A DNA stretch of 64,000 bases from Polytrichum commune (taxonomy: Eukaryota; Streptophyta; Polytrichopsida; Polytrichales; Polytrichaceae): positions 31,372,001-31,436,000 of the forward strand of contig OX485803.1 of the NCBI GenBank assembly GCA_950295325.1, written 5' to 3'. Of this stretch, positions 9,962 through 22,004 are shown in pieces. A program made the position numbers and the translations under genes. Under the pieces are notes generated by a model, which was not told the origin of the DNA, did not search any database, and saw only the letters and a list, made by a program, of their open reading frames with translations. The number at the start of each line of letters is the position of its first letter. Within the stretch, counting starts at the first letter, position 1.

Positions 9962-11511
9962 AACATTAGATGACTGCCTTGGACTCATGTGTTGGTAAGC
10001 ATATTTAAGCATATGCATGCCTACATCACATGGACACTTTTAACTCCACATACACTTTTGGTCATTGGATGGGATCACAAATTGTTTCATCCAATTTGTA
10101 ATCATGAATCACATAGACTGCCATTTCAAGTTTCATAATTAGATTTTAATGTAAGCAAATGGTATGGTCAAGCAATGGTGATTGCTTGACCCAAAATTTG
10201 TTCCATTAAACTCCTTTTGATTTTAGCCACATGGATGGTTGAGAATTTGTGTAAACAATTCTAACTTTACAAATGGTATGCCATCCATATGGTCAAATCT
10301 ATCATAAGAGGTGCCAATCTTCCTCAATAAGTGGTTGAATTGGAGTGAACTACTATAAGAAATTCAAGATAGATTTTACTTCAGTCTTTAGGGGTTAACC
10401 CAACAAGCATGTGGTGCCACTTTGCAAGATTCTCCCTACTATGCATGTCTAATTGATTTTTCAATTAAGGCATGCAAACCTAGAACCAACACTAGGTAGG
10501 TAATCGTGTGGGTTGGCTATCAAGTTTCTATATTATTGAGTTCTCTAGATTATGTAATAAGTGGAGAAACCAATCATTTCATGTTATGAATTCTATTCGA
10601 CAAGAACTTGTTTCAAAAGTGTGGTTACGAACATATTATAAGACCAATATTTGGTGGCAGTTTCTCATCTTAGCTATCAGTCTCAAATCATCACATTCCT
10701 CATTTTCCTCATTTTCAATATTGCCTCATTGACAATTTGAATCATCAACCTAAAACAACATCTTAATAAAATGCAACCAATGATATAGTAGTCAACACTA
10801 TGATGGGACTATGATGAACTTGAAGTTAGAGGCATATATGATTGTCTTTGTGCCTCCACACATAAAACGCATATCGAGCAACATTCAAATTCAAAATTTC
10901 TATATGACATGTTTAACATTAATGATCAGTTTTTAAATTTTTTTGTGACCTACATATATACCCAATGTGATAATTGGCCACAACATGTATAAGTAACCGC
11001 CAATACTTGTAGACATTGTTTATCATACATTTGAAGCTTCCAAATACATGCATGATTGTGGTATATAGTGTTCATTTTGGCTTGGGATTCGTTGCGTCTA
11101 TGTAACCTCATCCATCTTGGATGAAAGGGCTCAAGTATTATTTTTATTTTATTTTTATTTTAAAAAAAACTCCCCTACAAGATTGAGAGCTGATCCATTC
11201 CAATTTAACAACACTAGACTAATTCAGGGCCTTTGAATTTATTTTCGGAATCAAACAATCTTAAAATATCATTTTATTAGTTATAACATAATTCCTTGCA
11301 TTTTGACCTTCATAATGGACGAGTTTACGTAGATACCACAAATCCCTAGCCATTGAATTTGGCTATAAGTACGTGCTTTTAGTTGAAGAGTAAAGTGAAA
11401 GATTCATGTGGATGTTTGTCGAGACTCAAACCTCCCTTGGTTAAATTCCTCTACTTTCTCTCGTGTAAGGGAGGGCCAAGGGACACTTGGGTAGGGTTAA
11501 CTTAGGGCCAC
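9962..11511. other. No gene seen
   Basis: AT-rich intergenic sequence. Open frames are short and isolated. An A/T-rich low-complexity stretch lies at about 11,140-11,170. Confidence 0.5.
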
Positions 11512-11514
11512 TTC

Positions 11515-11588
11515 ACACACGAGACTGAGAGCCCACACAATCTCACAATCTCACGGTCACGGCTCTTGGCTCGTGTGTGAAGTGACCC
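11515..11588. mobile_element. TIR-F micro-copy (two TIRs back to back), TTA target site
   Basis: A 74-bp element beginning GGGCCACTTCACACACGAG and ending CTCGTGTGTGAAGTGACCC, flanked by TTA on both sides (11,512-11,514 and 11,589-11,591). It consists of little more than the two terminal repeats of the longer elements at 46,646-47,149 and 52,605-53,114. A TTA duplication points to the PIF/Harbinger (Tourist) group. Confidence 0.8.
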
Positions 11589-11591
11589 TTA

Positions 11592-14500
11592 GGCGACACT
11601 TGGTTAGGCCATACCTCTAAGTCGTCTTTCTTGAACCCTTGTATTCGGGCCGCCAAAAAAGGGTCATAGTTCGTCACCGACTTTTTAAGAAACAAATTGA
11701 CTCGTCAATTGTTTAAGATATTGAAACAACAGCGCATGCGTTTAGTATCCCAAAACCGGGACCCCGATTTGAAGTTCCACAAATGTGACCCAAAAAACGA
11801 GATGGTGGGTGGGTCACAGTTTATTCTTGCTAATTTAGGCTTTCTTTTCTTACACTGAAGGTGGAGGTGAATAGTCTCAATCACCCAAATTCCCGATACC
11901 TAGAGAACCAAAAAAGTATTTGCTCATGTTAGCGGTGCTCTTTGAATGCAAGCATTTCAAGAGGTTCATTTTCTTTCAAAAAAGAGGTTATACCAAAAAT
12001 CCAAGGCCAAACATAGCGGGTATAATTTGGTGTCCCTTCACGACTACTCCAAATACAATATTTGGCGATGGCCGCATTGTTTGAAGAAATCCATGAATCG
12101 TATGGTGCATACGATTTGCAATGCACACTAGTTGTGAGATATGATGTTGATAGTTTCTAGACACATACACATTTGCTTCCACTTGTTATTCGGGTGGATA
12201 ACCTCACATGAACTCCTCGACTTAATTCCAAATGCTAAAAAAACAAAAGTAACAAACTTGGTGATGATGTGGTGGGTGCTTTATTTGCAATTGAGTTTGC
12301 ATAAGAGATCGCATGCACGTTATTTGTAAGTCCAAACAAATTGGTGTGAATGGAGAAGTGTTGACTAATTTGAAGGAAAAGGGCTTGCAGGGGAGGGCAC
12401 AGGGCACAGGGCACAAGGCCGACACTCCCCATCAATTAGAGACTATGTGCAGTCAAATTTGGGGTTTTTTTTAAACGATGGTTTCAGAGAAATTGAAGTG
12501 GTTTCAAAATAGGTCCCATACAAGATGTGATTTTGAGTTCAAAATAATGTAGGGTGTTACAAATTCCATGAAATTAGGTTAATGTTATTTGTAAGATACC
12601 ATGGTATTTTTATTTTTTTTGTTGCAAAAGGGTTATAGTGTATACATTCTCTCTTCTTGGTCCACAGTGGATGAAAATTTGAGGGTAAACCACATCGGCT
12701 TTGCCTTTTGAGATGGTTTTTGAAATGAGCTAAAGTTTTGCCTTGGTCGGGCAACCAACTAGAATTGGCCACATGTGGGGGATAGTCATAGGGCATAGCA
12801 CTCTTCCGACCGTCCACTTGTTGATTTATAATAAACATATGGTACATGAAAATGACTAACCCCGGCCTTTCAAAGTGATTGAATTGTGCTACAAAACATG
12901 CACAAGTAGAAAATTGCTTAATTGAATGGGCCGTTTAATTGCTTATGAGCAAGACAATACCCCCCAAACAATTATACCCTCACTGCACGAGGTTTATGTA
13001 AGTCACACCAAAAGTCAGCCCCATGGGGGAGGGCGGAGGGCCCCAGGGGTGTTTGTTTCATCATCAACCATACACATGGGAATGAACAAGATGGTGTTAC
13101 ACAAAGAAATCACTCTTATTAACCTTGCACATCAATTCTCAAAATATTATCAGTTGAATGTCTAATTAGATAGTTATAAAGGCCACCATCTTCCAAAGAA
13201 GAAAGCATGAATATAGAGTCTCTTTGTCCACATGCTCATGTCCATTTTCAAAGGCGGACTCTATCGAGTGCAACAAGACGCCAAATGTTATATACACAAT
13301 ATAACCTCATGATAATTTTTTCATGTCATGTATATATCATACTTCATCACAACTAGGAAGTTATGTAATTAGATTTACATATTTACAATATCTTACCATT
13401 TCAATATATTCCATTTTGACAATAGAACATTCTTCACCGGGTCTTGTATCTTTTGGTGACAAATCAAATAATTGAGTAATAAACACCGAAACCCCAATGA
13501 TGGTATGGTATTCTAGTGTCCGATTAAGTGCAACAAATTTGTGATGATTGTTGGTAGAGGATACAAGCTAGTAATCCCCAAACATTGAACTTGCAAACCA
13601 TCAATCATGCCTTTGATAGTACCTAACTTCGCACTTAGGGGGTTGAGTGGCTAATAACTAGGTACGTACACTAAGCAAGAGTAAGTAACAATTATTAGTA
13701 TTATTAGTTGGATTCGGATTGTGAGATCATTCCGACACAAGTGTCTCAAAATCACTTAAAGTTTTGGCATTTCGAAGGGACACATAGGGGCCGTTCTAAT
13801 CATTGGCTGCGTTTATATAATATAAATGTGGATGGACAATAAGTTAGTTGGTTTGAGAACCTTGACACCTCATAATTGCCGGTGTGTTCTTTTGTTCCAT
13901 CGAATGAGATCCAATCATGAGAGAAAAGGAGTAACCTCCACCTTCCCTCATACTTGAAGAGGGTTCTCTATTCCGACACAAAATAACTATTCCCTCCTTT
14001 TCAAATTGTGCCACATGTCATGTTTAGATTTGTTGAGACATGTTTGTATCTCACATGGGAAGTATATTCTGGCACAACTTGAGATAAAAGAAAGAGTCTT
14101 CTATGGTATATGCAGCACATTCACTTTCAAGTAAGAAACAATGATTTTTTTATTTCTTTGTTTCCTTCACTATCGTGCTCCATAGTCCAATCTCTCATGT
14201 GAAGTCTAGGTACTTCGTGGCAGGGAGAGAGGGAATTATCGCATATGAGCATACCTCACATTCATCCAACTTAAAAACTATGAAATAGTATGCAGTATGG
14301 AGATTATTTTTTTAGGTGATTTGACACCAACATTGATTTTCAAGATCCTAAGTTAGCATGGGTCCAAGTCATATAAGATGAATCACCCACAAACCTATAG
14401 GGGTTCAAGTTTTTATGTTGGATGGATGAGAGGTACACTCTTATGCGATGACTCCCTCTCTATGTCATGTAGATGGTCCACCTACACTTTTTCCTCACCG

Positions 14501-14632
14501 TTCATGTGCTCAATGTATTCATTAATTTGGAAGTTTATAAATAGTCAATGATAATTGAGATAAGACGGTTGCGAAGGATTCATATGATGGCAGTATTGCT
14601 ACCTACATGTAGAAGTGGCTTAAACCCCAGGT
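11592..14632. other. No gene seen
   Basis: About 3 kb with no supported gene. A minisatellite-like GGGCACA repeat lies at about 12,395-12,417. Open frames overlap on both strands and look random. Confidence 0.5.
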
Positions 14633-14640
14633 CATACTAT

Positions 14641-14734
14641 GGCCGGGGTGAACCAACCCATACATTGGTTCCTTGGAGGCCAAGGTTTAAGCATCCAACA
14701 AGGAACGAGTGTATGGGTTGATTCGCCCAAATCG
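14641..14734. mobile_element. Foldback element G, copy 1
   Basis: About 90 bp whose two halves are inverted repeats: GGGTGAACCAACCCATACAT at the left and ATGGGTTGATTCGCCC at the right. It matches 28,118-28,211 closely, and 51,991-52,093 in reverse. No clear target duplication is left around this copy. Confidence 0.75.
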
Positions 14735-14835
14735 TCCTATATAGGGGTACAGTTTTGTGACCCCTAGGGGGGGCATTGCATCCCCAAATTGTTTCTATTT
14801 CTAGCTAACTTGACCCCTAATTTGGGATCCAGTAA

Positions 14836-15195
14836 GGTAAGTGCGCCAATGACCGCACGATCAATCTTCAAATCCTTGTAAGTACAAATTTACAAGCTTA
14901 AATTGTCTCAAATTTTGAAGGATTGTTAATTATGAAGTGAGGATTCTCTTACAAAAAAATAAAAATGAAAGATATTTTGATTTGTGAAAGCTATCACAAA
15001 TTGAATCCAAACATACACAGGTGGATCTCAAGAGCTTAGTGAGCCCTTCACCGCACAGTGTGCGGTACCTGTACATTCACGTTCTCTCCGAAATTCCCTC
15101 AACATTCCCGAAGTTCCCGCGAGAGTTCTCAGGATTGAAAACTGTGCGGTGGTTGTGCGGTCCTTGGGCCGCGTTCGGTCAATGGCGCACTTACC
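14836..15195. mobile_element. TIR element H (360 bp)
   Basis: Begins GGTAAGTGCGCCAATGACCG and ends with the inverse (GGTCAATGGCGCACTTACC), giving TIRs of about 20 bp. The interior 15,020-15,180 is unusually GC-rich for this region and repeats the word CCGCACAGTGTGCGG. I see no clear target duplication and no transposase. Confidence 0.65.
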
Positions 15196-16159
15196 CTACC
15201 TTGATTTTGTCTCATGGAATCCAAATGCCAAAATGGTTTACACTACTAAGGTCTAGGTGAAGTTATAAAAAAAAAACGAAGTGATGTCAATGTGGCATCA
15301 CTTTCCCCTCAGATCCCAATGGTTCCACTTAAGCCGATACTCCTCCCTAATTTACTTTGAGAAACCAATCTTGAGTCTCAAAGTGTGCTCCATTAACCCC
15401 TATACGCTTTTAGGGCCCATTTTGGACCTCTCAAACATACAATCTTTTGAAATAATAGAACATGGTAAATACATTGTGGTCAATGTGACTTTTTGGTGGA
15501 TAGTAACAGTTTGTTTGTTTTTTGGAAGGTTAAGCTTCTTGACACTCACAATAAGTATCATGAAGTCATTTTGACAAAGATTTCATATCATCTAGTATAC
15601 ATAACAAAATACACAGTTACAATGAACATGCTACAAGTGTTTAGGGATGGTTTGGACCCCAAGTATCTTGGACCTGGACCCTTATGTGAACCCACCTTGC
15701 ATGCATGTCACGAATCCCAATCCCTCCTAGAGCTAGGATCAATGAATTTCTTTCGACAATCTACTCTTTTGAAATAAGAAGCATAAGGTAGACATGTGTT
15801 ATTTGGATATTTTTCTTGTTGCACCCACTTCTTGTAGAATATGATACACGTGGTTAGTGTGAGACTTTGGGGGAAGGGGGGGGGGGGGACTCTTTATACC
15901 ATGTACGAACTAACGTGAGTTGAAGGAGGGGTGTTATTTGAGGCATTATTGTACATAGTATACGTAAGGGAGAGGTATTGATTTTCTCTAGTATGTACAT
16001 CTAGAAAGGCTATTAATTTTTCTGAAGTAAAGGTGGATGTACCAAAGGGGGCCCTAAGGTTTAGAGAACATTTGACCAATAGATGTGTTATTTCATCCAA
16101 TTCTCATTTCATCATTGTTGTCATATGGTCATAGTCCTTAATTTAAGTTGTAGGTTTTT
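15196..16159. other. No gene seen
   Basis: Intergenic sequence with a G-rich run at about 15,872-15,889. No recognisable coding region. Confidence 0.5.
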
Positions 16160-16560
16160 ACAAAGTAGATGCTCTTGGGGCGCTCATGGGCTTCTTTGAG
16201 TTTTGCTCTCCAAATTGTAACTAACTTATTGTGTTTTTGTCTTTTTTTTGTTTGATACAATTGTTGAGTTACATGCTATGCATATTAAAAATAAATGTTC
16301 AATGGCTTTCTGAGTGGAACGTAATCATGGATTTTATACATGATAAAGACCTCTATAATTCATGATTTATTTTGTGTACGTAGTGGAGGTATTTATCACA
16401 TTAAATTGAAAATCTTATTAAAAATACACAAGTCCATTTTCTAGCGTCTCATTAGTACGTACATATTTGCTTCTCTCTATAAGCTTCTCATATATAGGGG
16501 GTTTAATTTCATAGTGACTCACGCACGTCATCATGGTTCCAAAGAAGAATCCACCCCCCG
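16160..16560. repeat. Interspersed repeat J, copy 1
   Basis: Collinear over about 350 bp with 51,020-51,360. Shared words include TTGAGTTACATGCTATG, TTTATCACATTAA and AGTCCATTTTCTA. Part recurs reversed at 27,110-27,300. Non-coding, ends not defined. Confidence 0.65.
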
Positions 16561-17060
16561 GGGTGCGAGATGATTAGCAAATCCAATTTGTTCATGTAAC
16601 CATTTTCCTTATAATTTTCCAACTCACATGAACCTCCTATTCATTATCAGAGTGAACATTGTCGTGTTCATCAAGTGATCATACGGATTCCCCCAATCTT
16701 GATAACCATTGAACCTAGAATGGTTACCATATTTTGACCACATAGTCCAATTTCTTTCAAACACGTGTCTTTCTTGCGTACAGTCTTAGATTCACACCTA
16801 AACAAATCCCACTCATTTATAGGTGTCCAAATTATTGTTATGTTAGGAATTAGGTAGGTCTTCCTTATATAGAAGGGGTGTAGAGGTTTTAGTAGGGATT
16901 TCATCCACCCTACTTGCCTCCATTTTTGGTCATTGTGGAGTTTGGACAAGTCCGTTAGAGAAATGCACACAAAGATGCATACTTTGCCCATGCAAAATTC
17001 GTTTCCAAGGGAACTTCTTGAAAGAACCAACCAATATAAAAAGACAAGTGCACGCAAGTA
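16560..17060 (-). repeat. Interspersed repeat K, copy 1
   Basis: Shares blocks such as ATTAGCAAATC and TAGTCCAATTTCTTTCAAAC with 47,870-48,210 and 60,760-61,070. A 128-codon open frame lies on the minus strand (16,671-17,057), and a related minus frame of 116 codons lies in the third copy. I recognise no protein family, and coding status is doubtful. Confidence 0.5.
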
Positions 17061-17243
17061 GTCTTGGATTGCACCTACTCATTGGACGAAAGGTGGCATC
17101 ACTTCAATCCAACTTTTTGCAAGATCATCCACTTATCACTTGTTCTTGGAATTTTTGGAAACGCGGGAATTGGGTGGTCACTTGGGACCTAGCAAAATCA
17201 CTAGACATTTTCAAAACTACATTTGTATGTGCAATTAAGGCAT

Positions 17244-17360
17244 GTCTTCACATGAGTCCCAAGTCCTATGTCCAAGTTTACTCAAGGTCAATTTGTGCAA
17301 TCTCAGCCATTGAGAGCATGGAAGTTGGGACTCACCACTTCACACGGGTCCCAAGTCCCA
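17244..17360. mobile_element. Short TIR element L, copy 1
   Basis: About 115 bp with inverted ends (CTTCACATGAGTCCCAAGTC at the left, GGGACTCACCACTTCACACG at the right) around the core CAATCTCAGCCATTGAGAGC. Related copies lie at 51,338-51,425 and 51,868-51,980. Confidence 0.6.
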
Positions 17361-18268
17361 TGTCCCAAGTATGACATGGATGCCTATATGGCATCAATTT
17401 TGGGAGGTGAGGTTCGAAACTTATATTGAGTCGGGTTGAGCGAAAAGCTAAACCAAACTCACAACATAAGTCCCGACATGAAAAAAACATAATAAAAATA
17501 ATAAAAATAAAGATTTTAATGGATATAAACCATACTTTCATAATATTTTGAGGTCATGTCATTGGCCCCATGTCAACTGGCACTTTGTTTGTATTCACAA
17601 ATGGGTTGTCTCTTTACCCATGCAAATCATATTGGGTCAACATCAAATCACTGAAATCTATAATTTGGTTTATTTATATGTATAGCAATCACAAGTATAA
17701 ACACAATTATTGTTTGTTATTCTTGGGTGATAAATTATCCAAATAGTTTGGAATATCAAACAATTAACACGGGGTAACATAATTGCCCAATTTAGTGTAG
17801 AATAAATCTCCAAATGCCTCTTTCCTAGATTTGATAATATGATAGGTACCAACAAAACTCTAGTTTGTCATGCAACACATCGCTTATCATATGCAAATGT
17901 TATGTGCTTGTTTATTTCTCCTTTGGAACAAGTTGGACAAACCAATCATTAAAGAATAAAGCAACTACCAAGGGACAACCCCGCCAAGGGATCCAAGGAG
18001 AATCAATCGATCTTATATATAACAAACAACATGGTGGTGGTGGTTGTCGTGCCCATTGTTCTTGCCATTTTGTACATACATTCCCAATAGAATTCCACAT
18101 GCGGCCAATGCTGCAGGAGGTGGGCAATCCCATGTGCCATCTCCCAAAAGGGAGTTATGGCCATGCTCGCCAACGGGACATGGTGGAGATCGCAATCATC
18201 TTTGGGTGGGAGGCAGGAGGGCAAATAGGTCCTGGGGGATGACATCATGGGTTAGATTTGTTAGATGG
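17361..18268. other. No gene seen
   Basis: Open frames at 17,865-18,313 overlap on both strands, lack any recognised motif and include a GTGGTGGTGG low-complexity stretch. I do not support a gene. Confidence 0.5.
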
Positions 18269-18272
18269 GTTA

Positions 18273-18393
18273 GGGTTAGTTTCCATGTAGGCCGCTTGCC
18301 CACCAAATTCTAGTGGAAACGTAGATTTTATCTGGTGGAATCTACATTTCCATTACAATTCGGTGGGCAAGTGGCCTACATGGAAACTAACCC
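18273..18393. mobile_element. Tourist-like foldback MITE, TTA target site
   Basis: A 121-bp near-perfect hairpin: GGGTTAGTTTCCATGTAGGC at the left and GCCTACATGGAAACTAACCC at the right, with arms of about 58 bp. TTA flanks both sides (18,270-18,272 and 18,394-18,396). Size, TTA duplication and GGG-like ends fit the Tourist (PIF/Harbinger) type. Confidence 0.9.
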
Positions 18394-18396
18394 TTA

Positions 18397-21043
18397 GCAC
18401 ATGGCATGGGGTTGAATTTTGAACTATGGGCTTGAAATAGGGGAAAGGGGGAAAGGGAAAGAATAAAGAAGAGTAAAGGATTTTTAGTTACAAACCCACG
18501 GGTGCAACAATTCGGAATGTGACTTGGGCACTAAATCATATGCACAAGTCCAAACTAATAGTATTCATGATAGGACCTCTCTCCTTTCAAGACAAACCCA
18601 AATTTCTCATGTAAGCAATCTCTCTCTAATGCACCGGTTGGTGTCAAAAGCCTCAAGGACACATACCTTCATATGTGAAGGTTATGGAAATGTATATGAA
18701 CTTCAAGGGCTTGTCGTGTTTGAATGACTATGCAAAATTTGATGGATGATTAATTGTTGGAGAGACACTAAGTTCACCTTGGTGAAGACTTTAGGATATG
18801 GCCACATATGTTTTACGAACACACACTCTATTCATTCCAGACTCCTCGAAGACTGAAATTCTTCTTCTTATGGTGGAGACCTTGAGATAAGTTTTTCATT
18901 ATGCATTTAGTTACAGTAAGTAAAACATTGTAGCTTCGTGTAGCTCCTCTAAATAGTAAGTGACATTAAATACCTCAAATATTGTACAACAAAAATCTTC
19001 CATTTACTCAATTTATGTCGTAGCGGAGGAAAATATTACAAGAATGTTAGTTGAAAAATTAACTATAAACTCAAACAACTGCACAAAATACCATTTAAGG
19101 TGCTTTAATATTGTGAGAAAATACCTCAAATCATGGTATTGGAAGATGGGGCTCTGAAGTGAACAATTGTGCATAGAGATGGATGTTGTCTACTCCGCAT
19201 TGCCAAATTGTCGACTCCGTGAGGTCAATATTCCCAACAAAATTAGCCTCTTTACCATGCACTTCCTTCACATAGGGCGAGGGGGCAAAATTGGGTTGCT
19301 CGTCATAAATGGACATCTATATTTGAGTGGTGTGTGGTTAGTTAAAAATTGAAGCCTCCATAACTTGTACGTTTGTACTTAAAAGGTGCACTAAAACTTG
19401 GAGTACTTCGCAATTTATGTGCCTTTTTTCATGCAAATAGTGCGGGAACCTCTCCATAATATAGAAGAAGTTTTTTTATTATTTAGTTCAATGATTGAAT
19501 GTTTTGAAAATTGTTCCTGTCCTTTTCAACATAGGTAGTATAGTTATGCTTAAAAGGACAGGATCAACCATCCGGTGTTTGGAGATGCCGCTTCTTTTTG
19601 GTGTTTTAGCCATAAAATCTTCAATTTCAACATGTACTATGGACATAGTCATGCCATACCCACCAACCTCATAGCATCCTCGCAGTTGCCAATAATGTCT
19701 TGACTTAATTTATGAGCACTCGAGGAAAACGACCAAAATTGGGATTAAACTTTATTGAGGAGAATGGGAGAAAACATTCTTTGAATCTACATTTATATAT
19801 AAGTTCTAGCATGGGAGAAAAAAAAACTATACGCGAATAGAAATGCCTATGAAACCTTTACAAAACTTATGCTTCGCCCTTTGTATGACATTTTAAAGTT
19901 GTCTTTAGTGTGTTTACACCTAGAAAAATCTCATTGTTGCTCGTCACATAAGTTGAAAAAACGCCGTACTTTGCATGCATAACAATGCCACGCAATTTGC
20001 GAGGTGTTCAAGAATCAAGTGGTTGAAGTTAAGGTAGCATAACATTGTCGTTCTTAACAAAATGTGGCTTTGTTGAGACTATGGAGAGTGCATAGTGCAT
20101 AGTGCAACTCTTAGCTCTTTGAGTATTGGAAACTTCAGCTACCCTAAATAGTCTTATTAATGTGGGTGGGGAATTAATATGGAAATAATTAATGTGGGCC
20201 ACATTAATTGGCACGGTGGAAATAACATGGGCCCAAGACCCTAGGTCTTCCCCGTAATATTTGCGAAGGCTTTCCACCAACGCTTTGAGTGTTAGATCAT
20301 GGATAAAAGTAGCATAAAACAAATCAATGTGGTTGGTACTAGTTTATAATTTATTTTTTAAATGTTGTGGGCTCACATGATCCACATTAATTCTCGTTAT
20401 GAATAGTTATGGGAGTTCTAGAGAATTAATGTGGCATACACTAATAGGAATATTTAGTGTATTTTTGACATCTAGCTTGGTTTTAAGAAGACTTGATGTT
20501 AATTCATATATCGAGTCTTTCTACATAATCCTTCAAATTTCTTTCAATCCAAAGAAAGACATAACGTCTAGGCACATGGTTATGAGAAGGCATGCTTCAA
20601 TTATAGGCAACCACCTAGGAGGTTGGACAACCACTTGGGCACATGTACATAACAGCCAAATAGTTGTTGGCACCAAAGTGGGGCCACTACGCAAAGATTG
20701 TAGTAAAAACGATGCCTACGATTTACCTTAATACAATTCTAATATAGATTTATATTGGAAAATTGTTACTATTGCGTTCAAAGATGGTGGTCTATCTATA
20801 TGCCGCACACATAGGTATAGCAAGGGCATCTTTTGCTGGTCTTAAACCATATCAGGGATTTTCACACATGTCCGGTTTTGTACTTGCCATTCTCTAGATC
20901 CTAAGTATTTATTTGAGTCGTGAATTACATCGGATTGTTCCACGATTGCTTGTGATGGGTACCAATTCAGATTTAAAGTCTTTGATGGAATTGATAGAGG
21001 GACATGTTGGAATAAGGGTTGTGCTTGCCGTTGCCTTGACTAA
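18397..21043. other. No gene seen
   Basis: AT-rich sequence. A segment at 18,945-18,985 resembles a decayed MITE end (AAATAGTAAGTGACATTAAATA). A palindromic patch rich in ATTAATGTGG lies at 20,160-20,230. No supported gene. Confidence 0.45.
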
Positions 21044-21354
21044 GGTAGAGGGGCCCTTTCCCGCTCGGGTCCTTAAACCGCTCACTAGACCTATCCAAAC
21101 AAGAGGTACGTTATAGCTTCCAACCTCAAATTTCTATGTAATCATGGTGTACATTTTTGGGGTGAGTGGTTTTGGGTACCCCTATGAGTTCTCCTTCCAA
21201 AATTCATAACTAATTCAATATTAATCCAAAATTAATTATTCCAATTGGTCCAATTTCCAATGTACTTTGCACATCTTCCAAGATTGATTCCCCCTTAATA
21301 ACTTCCCAATGAACATGCCAATCTGAAATTCGAGCGGGAAAGGGCCCCTCTACC
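21044..21354. mobile_element. TIR element M (GGTAGAGGGGCCC ends)
   Basis: A 311-bp segment bounded by GGTAGAGGGGCCCTTTCCCG and its complement CGGGAAAGGGCCCCTCTACC, a perfect inverted repeat of at least 24 bp. The first nine bases match those of TIR-E at 30,591 and 38,594. No clear target duplication and no coding content. Confidence 0.75.
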
Positions 21355-21683
21355 TTATTCTTCTTGTTGTTGTTTTTAGAGCGCCACTTCCAATTATTGC
21401 TTCAAGTGTTCAACCTAATAAGCAATTGGGGATGTTCATGTCAAAGGGAGGTGGAGTGATGGAGCCATTTGGGAATAACTTGGATTTGTATGAGGCGAAA
21501 TGGCAACATTGTAACCTAGGGTTATTGGTTGCGCGCCATTGGACTCATATCCAAGCCAAGCACGCAAGGCAAATGCCTTCGAGCTTTGGCAAGCAAAAAC
21601 ACACATAAAGGGCAAGATCGAGAAGTTGAAGGTTGAGTACCAGTGCCAAGAGACCCTACTAAAGGTGCAAATCAACGGCACTA

Positions 21684-22002
21684 CACAAAATATGATATTT
21701 AGTGTTTGATACACTACATATGAACGCATACACTAAATATCAATAACCCTATGAAAGTAAGTAACATTAAATGTAAACTCAAACACTAAATATCAACTAC
21801 GGTAATATGTGAAAGTTACATGTTTGAATTTAGTGTTAGTAAGGATATGAAAAAAAAGGATATAATAAGGGAGGTGGCAGTTGGGAAGGTAGCGGCACAT
21901 TTATGTCTAACACTAATTGTCAATGAATTGAAAATTAGTGTTGAGCATGGTAGGGTGGTAACAACACTAAATATAATCAAACACTAAATATCATATTTTG
22001 TG
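21684..22002. mobile_element. MITE-A copy 1, TA target site
   Basis: A 319-bp element with perfect inverted ends CACAAAATATGATATTTAG / CTAAATATCATATTTTGTG, extending inward to TTTGAT/ATCAAA. TA flanks both sides (21,682-21,683 and 22,003-22,004). Collinear with 41,083-41,399 and, in reverse, with 30,754-31,055. Non-coding. Confidence 0.9.
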
Positions 22003-22004
22003 TA

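Noticed and set aside
17865-18313. Overlapping open frames on both strands
   Set aside because: Several frames overlap with no motif and low-complexity GTGG content; none is better supported than the others.
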